DNA of 64,000 bases, taken from positions 2,267,141 to 2,331,140 of the forward strand of contig OX638324.1 of NCBI GenBank assembly GCA_951812825.1, read 5' to 3'. The stretch is from an uncultured Dehalococcoidia bacterium (GTDB taxonomy: Bacteria; Chloroflexota; Dehalococcoidia; Lucifugimonadales; GCA-2712585). Within the stretch, counting starts at the first letter, position 1, and each line of letters opens with the position of its first letter. Positions 33,215 through 41,719 of this stretch are shown here, piece by piece. The position numbers were made by a program, and so were the translations under genes. The notes under the pieces were generated by a model that was not told the origin of the DNA, ran no database searches, and was given only the letters and a program-made list of their open reading frames with translations.

Positions 33215-33946
33215 CTACTGCTTCCAGAAGCGCTCTTCTTTGACGTTGAAGCCTTTGGGCGCCAGCCGCTCCTTTACGTCCTCGATCATGCCGGGGTGGC
33301 CGCAGGCATAGACCAGCGTGGAAGAAGGCTCCAGCCCCAGCTTTTCTATCTGCTCTTCGACGATCTCATTCGCGCGGCCTGAAGCGCCTGTCCAGCCGTT
33401 GTTCCTCGACTCGGTTGGGCGGCTGACGGTGGGAATGAAGGTGACGGTGTCGGGGTGCTCTGCAACCATCTGCTGCAACTCTTCGTCGTAGACCAATTCG
33501 TCCTGATAGCTGGCGCCCTCCAGCACGTAGAAGCGGTGCCCCTCGCCTTGGCGGTGGAAGTAGCTTCTGAGCATGCTGATGAAGGGCGCAACGCCAGTGA
33601 CTGTGGCTACCATGAGATGGGAGTTGTACTTTTCGTCCAGGGTGAATATGCCCTTGCACCGGGGACGAATTGTCATGGTATCCCCTTCCTGCATCTTCCA
33701 CATGAGGGGAGTCAAGGCGCCGTCGGGATAGGGCACCAACTCAACGAAAATCTCCAGGTTCTCTTCGTGGGGGGCCGAAACGATGGAATAGGCCCGCTCG
33801 ATGTCTTCCAGTCCAAGGGTGCAGTACTGCCCCGGCTTGAAGGTAATTGCCGTTTCTGGCCTCATCTTGATGACCATCAGGTCTTCGGTTATATCCTTCC
33901 GCTCCACAAGAGCGGCTGTTGGCAGGCTTACCTGTCTGCGCGCCAT
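33215..33946 (-). CDS. Ferredoxin-NADP reductase-like flavoprotein
   Basis: The 243-residue protein has FAD-binding and NAD(P)-binding lobes: FKPGQYCTLGLEDIERAYSI (RxYS-type FAD motif), VTGVAPFISMLRSYF for the nucleotide phosphate, and LVYACGHPGMIEDV at the C-terminus. It resembles FNR/FPR-type reductases. It would move electrons between NAD(P)H and a ferredoxin-like partner. The start ATG 33946 has GAGGACGTT before it; a GTG at 33976 lies further up. It follows the NuoG-like gene by 43 bases and probably joins that complex's operon. Confidence 0.88.
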   Translation of the reverse strand: MARRQVSLPTAALVERKDITEDLMVIKMRPETAITFKPGQYCTLGLEDIERAYSIVSAPHEENLEIFVELVPYPDGALTPLMWKMQEGDTMTIRPRCKGIFTLDEKYNSHLMVATVTGVAPFISMLRSYFHRQGEGHRFYVLEGASYQDELVYDEELQQMVAEHPDTVTFIPTVSRPTESRNNGWTGASGRANEIVEEQIEKLGLEPSSTLVYACGHPGMIEDVKERLAPKGFNVKEERFWKQ

Positions 33947-33989
33947 AACGTCCTCTTCGGTTCTAGATTCCCCCACACGCCCCTGGTTT

Positions 33990-36800
33990 CTATGACTCTA
34001 CTTTAACGAGCCGGGCGGCGGCGATATTCAATCCGGCAATCTCTGACATGGGGTCCGGCGACTGGCTGGCCTCCACTTCGACCATAAGCTGACCGAATAG
34101 CTGGGTAGAGGAAACCACGCCTCGCTGCAGGCCCTCCCTGAAAGCCAGCCTGCCCTTGAGGCTGGCGCCGTTGGTCTGTAGCTCCACCATGTCTCCTTCC
34201 CGGAGGCCCAGGACCTGGCCGTCGTCCCTGTGAACTTCGATTATCTCCTCCCGCTCTATGCGGTTGGAGAGTCCCTTGATGACGGTCATCTTTCTTTCAG
34301 ACTGGAGAAGCACACGGCCAGGAGTGAAGAGTAGGGGGAATGCAGAATCTTCAGCTAGTTCGATCTTGCGGTAGTCAGGTATGGGAATTCGCGGCATGGC
34401 ATCTCCAAAGCCGCTGGCGAAGAGGATCTCTACGCCGGAGCTCTCCGTGGTGGGGCAGGGCCACTGGATGCCGTGATACTCCTTGTCGGAGTAGAGCACC
34501 TGGGTGGGAAGGGGGTTGCCTACGTCCGGCCGGAAGACAAGACGCCCCTCGTTCTCCAGTCTCTGATGGCTCACGCCACCGTAGATGGGAGCGATCCGGG
34601 CAATTTCGTCCATAACCGCAGCAGTGTCGGAGAACTCAAAGCCCTTTGCCCCCATGCGCTGGGCCAGCTGACAGATAGCCCACGACTCCGGCTTGGCGGC
34701 GCTGTTCTTGGGTGCAATTACGGGTCGAACGGACTGGATGCGACGTTCCAGGTTGGTGTAGGTGCCGGTTTTCTCGGCGAAAGAGCTGCGGGGAAGCACC
34801 ACGTCCGCCCTCTGGGCGGCGGCGCTCAGGAAGCTGTCCTGGACTACAAGAAAGTCCAAGGCTTGTAGCGTTTGAAGGGCGTCGGCAGTTGGGTGGTCCA
34901 GGCCTCCAATCAGGATGAGTGCCTTGACTTGTCCCGAACGGAGCATGTCTTGCTGTCCAAGACCCTTTGCCTGAGGAAGCTGGATGGACCATTCTTCTTC
35001 TACGCGCTGTCGTGCTTCTGTGTCTTCCAGAGGTGAGGTTCCGGGCAGGTGGGTGGGAACGCAGCCTACGTCCCAAGCTCCCTGGCTGTTGGCTCCGGGC
35101 TTCAAGGGGTAGATGCCTGACGATGGTTTGCCGAGGTTGCCTGTCAGCAGAGAGAGGGCGGAGAGGGCGGACGCGCAGTCCTTGTGGAGTTCTTCAGGCA
35201 CGTTGTCTATGCCGTAGACGATGGAGGAATGCTCTGATGGTCCGTAGACTCGCATTGCGGCGTCTATCGTGTCCTGTGGGATGCCTGTCTGTTCTGAGAT
35301 CTCCCCAATTTCCAGGGAGGCCATAGCCTCTCGAAGTGGTTCCAGGCCGGAGCAGTTTTCGTATAGCCATTCGCGGCGCTCCAAACCTTGATGCAGCAGG
35401 GCCTTGACGAGACCGTTAAGTAGAAGAAGCTCCGTGCCCGGTTTGGGCCGAAGCCACAGGTCTGCGTATCGGGTTAGTTCGACCTCACGGGGGTCGATGA
35501 CGATGAGCTTTGCGCCTTCCTTGATTGCGCGCTTGATGGGCACTGCAACCACGTTGTGTTCTTCGGTGACGTTGGCGTTGAATACCAGGATGCAGTCGGA
35601 ATTCTCCAGGTCCCAGATGGGGTTGGTTGCTGCGCCAAAGCCCAATACCTCGCGCTGGGCATTTACCGCATCCGGCTGGGTGTTGGACGTGTAGTCCACG
35701 TTGTTGCTGTTCATCACAACGCGGGCGAATTTCTGGGCCAGATAGTGTTCCTCGTTGGTGCTGTCCGAGGCCGAGAGCATGGCGAAGGTGTCTCCCTGGT
35801 GCTCGTCCAATCGCTCGGCCACGTAGTCGAAGGCTTCTTCCCAGGTGGCCTTCTCCAAGGTGCCGTTGCGCCTGATAAGTGGGGTCTTCAGCCGCTTCTT
35901 GCTGTTCACAAAATCGAGACCGAACTTGCCCTTGAAGCAGCCCTGACCGCGATTAGCGGGGGAGCTGATCTCAGGCACCGAGCGTACGACTTTTTCAAAC
36001 CGGTTCACTTCCAGGTTCAACTGGCAGCCCACGGGACAGTGGGAACAGATGGTGCGCTCCACCTGCTGGGCCTTTTCCCACTTGTGATCGCTCTCCACGA
36101 GGGCGCCAACGGGGCAAACGTCCAGGCAGGCGCCGCAAAACTCGCATCCAGACTCAAGGAGGGAGGTGCCGGCGGAGGTGCCGACCAGCGCCTGTCCGGC
36201 CCTCTCGGTGAAGGTGATTGCGTTGTCGCCCCGTACCTCTTCGCAGACGCGGACGCAGCGTCCACAAACTATGCAGAGGTTGTAGTCGCGGTCATAGAAT
36301 GGATCTCCGGTTTCCACGGGCAGATCGCGGTACTTGTACTCCAGGGGAGATTCCATCTCCATGCCTAGGTAGCGCACGGTGTCCTTGAGCTCACATCGCT
36401 CGTTTTTGGGGCAGGTGACGCAGCGGTCGTTGACAGATACGTGGCGCAGGCAGACGTCCTGGGGGCCGCACAGGTCCACCCGGTGGCAGGTGAGGCAGCC
36501 GTGGGGGTGGTCCGCTATGAGCAGTTCCATAACGTCTCTGCGGAGTTCGTGGACCTGGCTGCTGTTGTTACGGACTTCCATGCCCTCTGCAACGGGAAGG
36601 GTGCAGGACGCCGGGAAGCCTCGCCCGTTCTCGACCTCCACCACGCACATGCGACAGGCAGCGAAGGGTTCCATGCCGGGGTGATAGCAGAGGTACGGGA
36701 TGTAGATGCCAGCCTCGATGGCGGCTTCCAGCACCGTCTGGCCGCGGCGCGCCTTGACCTCTACGCCGTCAATGGTGATGGTAATGCGGTCGTCGGCCAT
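33990..36800 (-). CDS. NuoG/FdhA-like iron-sulfur molybdopterin-fold subunit
   Basis: The 936-residue subunit has an N-terminal [2Fe-2S] domain (CYHPGMEPFAACRMC), histidine-liganded cluster region (HPHGCLTCHRVDLCGPQDVC), a two-cluster ferredoxin domain (CIVCGRCVRVCEE, CEFCGACLDVCPVG), the [4Fe-4S] CSHCPVGC motif and the molybdopterin oxidoreductase fold. At the position of formate dehydrogenase's Cys/Sec ligand the sequence is NNVDYTSNTQPDAV, with no Cys or Sec. This is more like NuoG/HoxU-plus than an active formate dehydrogenase. Start ATG 36800 follows GGAGGTAACCTA. It lies right after NuoF, with which it should form a soluble NADH-oxidising module. Confidence 0.88.
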   Translation of the reverse strand: MADDRITITIDGVEVKARRGQTVLEAAIEAGIYIPYLCYHPGMEPFAACRMCVVEVENGRGFPASCTLPVAEGMEVRNNSSQVHELRRDVMELLIADHPHGCLTCHRVDLCGPQDVCLRHVSVNDRCVTCPKNERCELKDTVRYLGMEMESPLEYKYRDLPVETGDPFYDRDYNLCIVCGRCVRVCEEVRGDNAITFTERAGQALVGTSAGTSLLESGCEFCGACLDVCPVGALVESDHKWEKAQQVERTICSHCPVGCQLNLEVNRFEKVVRSVPEISSPANRGQGCFKGKFGLDFVNSKKRLKTPLIRRNGTLEKATWEEAFDYVAERLDEHQGDTFAMLSASDSTNEEHYLAQKFARVVMNSNNVDYTSNTQPDAVNAQREVLGFGAATNPIWDLENSDCILVFNANVTEEHNVVAVPIKRAIKEGAKLIVIDPREVELTRYADLWLRPKPGTELLLLNGLVKALLHQGLERREWLYENCSGLEPLREAMASLEIGEISEQTGIPQDTIDAAMRVYGPSEHSSIVYGIDNVPEELHKDCASALSALSLLTGNLGKPSSGIYPLKPGANSQGAWDVGCVPTHLPGTSPLEDTEARQRVEEEWSIQLPQAKGLGQQDMLRSGQVKALILIGGLDHPTADALQTLQALDFLVVQDSFLSAAAQRADVVLPRSSFAEKTGTYTNLERRIQSVRPVIAPKNSAAKPESWAICQLAQRMGAKGFEFSDTAAVMDEIARIAPIYGGVSHQRLENEGRLVFRPDVGNPLPTQVLYSDKEYHGIQWPCPTTESSGVEILFASGFGDAMPRIPIPDYRKIELAEDSAFPLLFTPGRVLLQSERKMTVIKGLSNRIEREEIIEVHRDDGQVLGLREGDMVELQTNGASLKGRLAFREGLQRGVVSSTQLFGQLMVEVEASQSPDPMSEIAGLNIAAARLVKVES

Positions 36801-36804
36801 TAGG

Positions 36805-38523
36805 TTACCTCCGTACACGGGTGGGGGAATGCCAGGAACCTGGACAGGTTCCCGTAGGGCAAACCTTATCATTCAAGTGTTGTTCAAACTCCTCCCGGAA
36901 GTAGCGGACCGCTGAGGATACGGGGTTGAACCCCAGCTGGCCGTGGCCGCACAGGGACCCGGCCTGCATACTGCGGCCCACACGGCCCATGAGGGTCATG
37001 TCTTCCGGCGTGCTGTCCATCCGGCAGATGCGTTCCAGGACTTCCAGCAGGTGGGTCATGCCAGTGCGGCATGGGAAGCACTTGCCGCAGGACTCGTACT
37101 GGCAGAAGGCGATCAGGGCCCGCGTCAGGTCTACGACGCAGGCGTCTTCACTGGCTGCGATTAGGCCACCGGAACCCAGAATTGCGCCCGCCTTGGACAT
37201 TGCATCGAAGTCCAGGGCGATGTCCAGGTCCACGGCGCTGAGCACGCCGCCAAGAGGGCCTCCTGTCTGGAGCAGCTTGAGGGCCTTGCCGTTGGGAACG
37301 CCACCGCCAATCTCGTCTACCACCTGCCGCAGAGTCATGCCCATGGGAACTTCGGCCATTCCGCTGTAGGTGAGGTCTCCCGAGAGGCAGAGAATGGCCG
37401 TGCCTGTGCTGCGGTCCTGACCGATGCCGGCGAACCACCTTCCGCCGTTGAGGATTATCTGGGGAACGTAGGCGAGGGTTTTCACGTTGTTGATATTGCT
37501 GGGCTTCCCGAACAGGCCGATCTGCGCCGGGAAAGGTGGACGGAATCGGGGCATAGCCCTTTTGCCCTCAATGGATTCCATGAGCGCGGTCTCTTCTCCG
37601 GCCACGTAGGAGTCGCCGGTTAGGGAAACTTCCATGTCGAAGCAGAAGTTGGAGCCGAATATGTTTCGTCCTAATATTCCCAACTGCCGGGCCTGCTCGA
37701 TGGCCCGCCACGTGCGGTCTATTGGGCCGTCGTGGCCGTGGCGGATGAAGACGTAACCCTTAGTTGCACCGGTGGCGTATCCGGCAAGTATTACGCCCTC
37801 TATCAGGCTGTGGGGATCGCTCTCCAGGATGCCCTTGTCGTTGAAAGCCCCAGGGTCGCCTTCTTCGCAGTTGACCAGGATGTACTTGACGGGGTCATTG
37901 GCTCCGGCGAGGAAGTTCCACTTGGTGCCCGTGGGAAAAGCGGCGCCTCCTCTGCCTCGCAGGCCGGAATCGCTGACTTCCTGCCGGACTTCGTCGGGAG
38001 TCATTTCCGTCAGGGCCTTGTGGAGGGCGGCATAGCCGTCATTTGCCGCGTACTGGTGGATGTCCATGGGATCGACCTGGCCGGCGTTGCGCAGGGCGAT
38101 GCGGCGTTGGGGTTTCATCATGGGGTGGTCCCAGAGGGACGGGATGCTTCCGTTTAGCTGGTTCCCAATAACGCCCAATGCTGCATCGGCCAAAGGTTGG
38201 CCCTCAAGAAGGTGGCTATCTACGATGCGGGTGGCCAGTTCTGGAGTTACGTTACGGTAGACTACGCGGGAGCCGTCGGGCATTGAAACGTCCACTAGAG
38301 GCTCGGCGAAACAGGGGCCCAGACATCCAACCTCGCTGACCATGGCGCTCACGTGTTTCTGGTCCATCCGCTCGACGATGGAAGCCACGACGGCATCGGC
38401 GCCTGCGGCCTTGCCGCAGAGAGCCGTGCCAATCCTGACCCAGGGGCGGGTCCCCTGTGTCAGACCCCGCCAGCGGTCGATGCCCTGTTCTCTGATCTCT
38501 TCGAAGCTAGGAGGCACCGTCAT
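36805..38523 (-). CDS. NuoF/HoxF-like NADH-binding subunit
   Basis: The 572-residue protein binds NADH and FMN. An N-terminal thioredoxin-like [2Fe-2S] part (GTALCGKAAGA, VGCLGPCFAEP) precedes the FMN/NADH core (SGLRGRGGAAFPTGTKW, NCEEGDPGAFND, YVAGEETAL) and the [4Fe-4S] motif ESCGKCFPCR. This is the HoxF-type fusion rather than short NuoF. The start is ATG 38523, overlapping the NuoE stop, or GTG 38517, which has better spacing from GGAGG. It forms a set with the NuoE and NuoG-like genes. Confidence 0.92.
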   Translation of the reverse strand: MTVPPSFEEIREQGIDRWRGLTQGTRPWVRIGTALCGKAAGADAVVASIVERMDQKHVSAMVSEVGCLGPCFAEPLVDVSMPDGSRVVYRNVTPELATRIVDSHLLEGQPLADAALGVIGNQLNGSIPSLWDHPMMKPQRRIALRNAGQVDPMDIHQYAANDGYAALHKALTEMTPDEVRQEVSDSGLRGRGGAAFPTGTKWNFLAGANDPVKYILVNCEEGDPGAFNDKGILESDPHSLIEGVILAGYATGATKGYVFIRHGHDGPIDRTWRAIEQARQLGILGRNIFGSNFCFDMEVSLTGDSYVAGEETALMESIEGKRAMPRFRPPFPAQIGLFGKPSNINNVKTLAYVPQIILNGGRWFAGIGQDRSTGTAILCLSGDLTYSGMAEVPMGMTLRQVVDEIGGGVPNGKALKLLQTGGPLGGVLSAVDLDIALDFDAMSKAGAILGSGGLIAASEDACVVDLTRALIAFCQYESCGKCFPCRTGMTHLLEVLERICRMDSTPEDMTLMGRVGRSMQAGSLCGHGQLGFNPVSSAVRYFREEFEQHLNDKVCPTGTCPGSWHSPTRVRR

Positions 38524-39058
38524 CCTCCGAAGGAATTCCGTTCCTGATCTCTTCGAGAACGTGACGCGCCCCATCCGGCGTAATTCTGCCCATCAGATGA
38601 TGGTCTACGCTGATGACGGGTCCGTTGGCGCAGGCCCCGAGACAGGTGTTGAAGCGAAGGCTCACGTTGCCGTCCTCGGTAGCGCCTTCGCCGTCAATGC
38701 CAAGGATGTCCATGACCTGACGGATGACGGGCATGACGCCCTTGACGTGGCAGGTGGGGCCCCAGCAAACCTCCACTCTGTGGCGGCCGGGGGGCTGGAA
38801 CTGGAAGTTGGTATAGAAGGACGCCACACCCCAAACGTCGTTAATGGTGGAGCCGGTTACGCGGGCTACTTCCTCCGCGGCCTCGGGTGGGATGTATCCC
38901 AGTTCGTCTTCCACTGCCAGGAGGCATGAAAGGACGGTTACGGTTTCCGGCTTCTGACCCCTGATGGCCTGGAAGGCGCGATTTCTCAGAGATTCGGCGT
39001 TGGAGGTCACAAGACCTCCAAGATGGTGGATTTGCTGACTGGTGAAGAGGTCACGCAA
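38507..39058 (-). CDS. NuoE/HoxE-like [2Fe-2S] subunit
   Basis: The 183-residue protein shows the thioredoxin-like [2Fe-2S] motif with CWGPTCHVKG and NTCLGACANGPV giving four cysteines, as in NuoE. An N-terminal helical region with VEDELGYIPPEA is typical. It passes electrons in an NADH-oxidising complex. It leads the run NuoE, NuoF, NuoG-like, ferredoxin-reductase-like, and overlaps NuoF by 17 bases. TTGAAC and TACCAT 17 bases apart (about 39095-39123 on this strand) may be its promoter. The rest of Complex I is not here. Confidence 0.9.
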   Translation of the reverse strand: MRDLFTSQQIHHLGGLVTSNAESLRNRAFQAIRGQKPETVTVLSCLLAVEDELGYIPPEAAEEVARVTGSTINDVWGVASFYTNFQFQPPGRHRVEVCWGPTCHVKGVMPVIRQVMDILGIDGEGATEDGNVSLRFNTCLGACANGPVISVDHHLMGRITPDGARHVLEEIRNGIPSEDDGAS

Positions 39059-39183
39059 TCTAGAGATTTGCTAATTGACATATCGCAGGAATGGTAGCAT
39101 AGCCCTTTGCAAGGTTCAATTGGGAAAAGCCGGACGAGCAGGCCCATCCAACTCATCATTGGGCCCAAAATGTTCAGCACCTG

Positions 39184-40509
39184 CTACCGATTTCCGTGGT
39201 CCTCCATTGCCAATTGTGCGACCTTGCGCCCCAGCTTCACACTGTAGTTGGTGCCCCTGTCTTCGGGATAGATCTGGGTAGTGTTGGCAAGGTAAAGCGC
39301 CGGGATGGGCGTCCGCAGGTCTGGAATCTGCTGGCCGTAGTTGACGCCGATGATGGGTTGGGCCGCATCGACCTTATGGTGATGGTAGTCCACGATCCAG
39401 GACCGGTCGAAGTTGGGGTTAATCCGGGAGAGGTGGGGGAGATATTCCTCAAGAAGCTCGTCGGGCGTCATCTGGTAGATTGGTTCGTCGGTAGCGGGGT
39501 AGTTGGTGAGATAGACGACGTGATTGCCGCCGTAAAGCTCGGGAGAAACGAAGTTTGTCTGCTCGATAATGCCAACGAAGGGGATGGAGCGGTCGGCGAT
39601 GTTCAGCCAGTACTTCTCTGTGAGGGGGCGGTCCAGGACAAGGATGGCGAGGACGGCCGAGAGGTAGGTTACGTTGCTCAGGCGCTGCTGATAGTCCTGC
39701 GGAAGCATGGGGGCGAGGCGGGTGAATACGTAGGAGGGTGTTGTGGCAATAACGGCGTCGTAGCGCCTAGTCTCCGGTTCGCTGCCGCGGGTCTGTACTT
39801 CCAGTCCAGCGGCCCGGTCATCTTCGACGATGACACGCCTCACGCCGGTGGAGAGGCGCACGTCGCCGCCCATCCGCTTGATTTCCGCGTCCAGGGCGTC
39901 GAAGATCTCGCCGAAGCTGCCCATAGGGTAGCCAAGCTTCTCCTTCTCCCATATACGCTCCCTGGAGGCGACTCGCAGGTAGATCTTGCCCCAGAGCCAT
40001 GCCATGCTGACCTTGTCGCAATGCCGGCCAAATTTACCCCGCAGCATAGGCTCCCAGATAACTTCGTAGGGTCGGCGGCCAACGCGCTTCTGGAGCCATT
40101 CCAGGGCTGTGATGCTTTCAAAGCGCTGCCAGTTTTTGCTCTTCTGCAGGTACAACGTCACCAGACCCAGGCGGACTCTGTCGATGAAGCTGAGTGGGGT
40201 GAAGGTCAACAGGTCTTTAGGGGAGGCGAAATTCCAGATGCGACCATCGTGGAAGAGGCCGACTTTCGATTCTATCCAGTGGAGCTTTGGGCCCAGGCCC
40301 AGCTGATGAATGAGGTCCACAATGTCGGTGTCACTCCTGAACAGGTGGTGATAGCCCTTCTCCAGCAGCCCGCCGCCCACTTCGAAGGTGGACGCCTGGC
40401 CTCCCAGAAACGGGGCGACTTCAAATACTTCCGGCTTATGGCCCTTTAGGCAGAGGTGGTAGGCGGCGGCCAATCCCAGGGCGCCGCCACCGATGATAGC
40501 TACCTTCAC
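39184..40509 (-). CDS. FAD-dependent amine-oxidase-fold oxidoreductase
   Basis: The 441-residue protein begins with the FAD motif GGGALGLAAAYHL followed by KPEVFEVAPFLGGQAS, typical of protoporphyrinogen oxidase/desaturase-like flavoproteins. A later PALYLANTTQIYPEDRG forms the FAD-binding end. Its substrate is not evident. It heads no operon but follows the LPG-synthase-like gene by 27 bases on the same strand, which hints at envelope lipid or glycan work. A possible redox role for a polyprenyl or sugar substrate is inference only. Confidence 0.85.
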   Translation of the reverse strand: MKVAIIGGGALGLAAAYHLCLKGHKPEVFEVAPFLGGQASTFEVGGGLLEKGYHHLFRSDTDIVDLIHQLGLGPKLHWIESKVGLFHDGRIWNFASPKDLLTFTPLSFIDRVRLGLVTLYLQKSKNWQRFESITALEWLQKRVGRRPYEVIWEPMLRGKFGRHCDKVSMAWLWGKIYLRVASRERIWEKEKLGYPMGSFGEIFDALDAEIKRMGGDVRLSTGVRRVIVEDDRAAGLEVQTRGSEPETRRYDAVIATTPSYVFTRLAPMLPQDYQQRLSNVTYLSAVLAILVLDRPLTEKYWLNIADRSIPFVGIIEQTNFVSPELYGGNHVVYLTNYPATDEPIYQMTPDELLEEYLPHLSRINPNFDRSWIVDYHHHKVDAAQPIIGVNYGQQIPDLRTPIPALYLANTTQIYPEDRGTNYSVKLGRKVAQLAMEDHGNR

Positions 40510-40536
40510 CGTTCCTCCTGGTTATGGGCCAACTGT

Positions 40537-41616
40537 TCAGACTTTCTCGCGACCCAGGCGGGGATATCCCTTGTCTTCCCGTCGCATTAGCCGGGAGAGA
40601 GAGATGTTGCCAAACCAGAGGTAGAGCAGCCCGAGGACGGTTACGGGAAGCAGGGCAGTAACGTGGACCAGGATGGCGTAGGCTCCTGCGACGCCTTCGC
40701 CCCCTCCGGGTCCGCCGCCGAGACCCACCAGAGCGAGGGCGGCAACTGCCGGGGCTTCGAAGGTGCCCAACGAGCCGGGAGATGATGGTATGGACGTGGC
40801 CAGGTTGGATACCGCCGTTACCAGAATTACCACGGGAATCACCATGGCGGCGGGTTCGAAATAGGTTGGCAGGTCGAAGGAGAGGGCGACAACGAGATAC
40901 ATGCTCCCTTCAAGGAGCCAGACGGGGAGGGAGAGAAGGAATAGTCCCAGGTGCCGTCGCGGTTCACGGAGCACGGAGAGCCCTTCAACGAACGTGGAGA
41001 TCAGTCCGCGTACCTTGGGTCGCAAGGGTTTGGGCAGCAGGTTCGCGAGCCTTTCGATGAATTCGCTGAATCCCGGCTTGAGCGCGATGAGAGTAAGTAC
41101 GACGATGGCGGCGATGAAGATGAGAGCCGTGATACCACCTACGATGGCCCAGGTCACTTCGGAAGTTGTCCCGGAGCCGTCTACTATCCCGCCAAAGATG
41201 AGGAAAGGAACGGCCAGTGCTACCAGGAAGAGCAGGGTCAGGCCGTCGTAGACCCTCTCTACAAGAACCGTCGCCAAGCCGGTGCTGGTGCTCAGGCCCT
41301 CACGTCGACCGAGGTAGTATGCCCTTGCAATCTCGCCCAATCGGGCGGGCAGCAGGTTGTTGGCCATATACCCAACGGTCACGACGGGAAACAGGCGGGC
41401 GACGGAGATGCGGCTGACCGGCGTGAGGAGGAACTGCCATCTTATTGACCGGAAGAAGAGGGCCACGAAGTAGAGAGCGATGGCAGGAAGGATGAAGCGG
41501 TATTTGGCAGACGCCAGCGCTTGGCCCATCTCTCCCAAGTCCACAATGAGGAAGAAGAGGAGCAGAAAGGCAAGGCTTACTGCTATTCCCAGAAGAAAGC
41601 GACGGCTGATCAACAA
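40537..41616 (-). CDS. Lysylphosphatidylglycerol synthase TM-region (UPF0104) protein
   Basis: This 359-residue integral membrane protein has about eight helices. It has the UPF0104 hallmarks VGYMANNLLPARLGEIARAYYLGRREGLS and a later SIPSSPGSLGTFEAPAVAAL. Homologues are lipid flippase-like or bound to phospholipid modification, but this one has no synthase domain. It stands between the FAD oxidoreductase and the Agl23-like gene and may take part in envelope glycolipid assembly. Confidence 0.88.
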   Translation of the reverse strand: MLISRRFLLGIAVSLAFLLLFFLIVDLGEMGQALASAKYRFILPAIALYFVALFFRSIRWQFLLTPVSRISVARLFPVVTVGYMANNLLPARLGEIARAYYLGRREGLSTSTGLATVLVERVYDGLTLLFLVALAVPFLIFGGIVDGSGTTSEVTWAIVGGITALIFIAAIVVLTLIALKPGFSEFIERLANLLPKPLRPKVRGLISTFVEGLSVLREPRRHLGLFLLSLPVWLLEGSMYLVVALSFDLPTYFEPAAMVIPVVILVTAVSNLATSIPSSPGSLGTFEAPAVAALALVGLGGGPGGGEGVAGAYAILVHVTALLPVTVLGLLYLWFGNISLSRLMRREDKGYPRLGREKV

Positions 41617-41719
41617 CTATTTCCTCTGCTGTTCATTGGTCTATCACTTCTGTCGTACCGTCAAAGTATAGCCGGGATTGGGCGTCATGTCTTTAAGGTG
41701 GTGTGCTCGTACCTCAAGT

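Noticed and set aside
33990-36800. Active formate dehydrogenase alpha subunit
   Set aside because: The molybdenum-ligand position has neither Cys nor Sec, although the Fe-S layout is similar.
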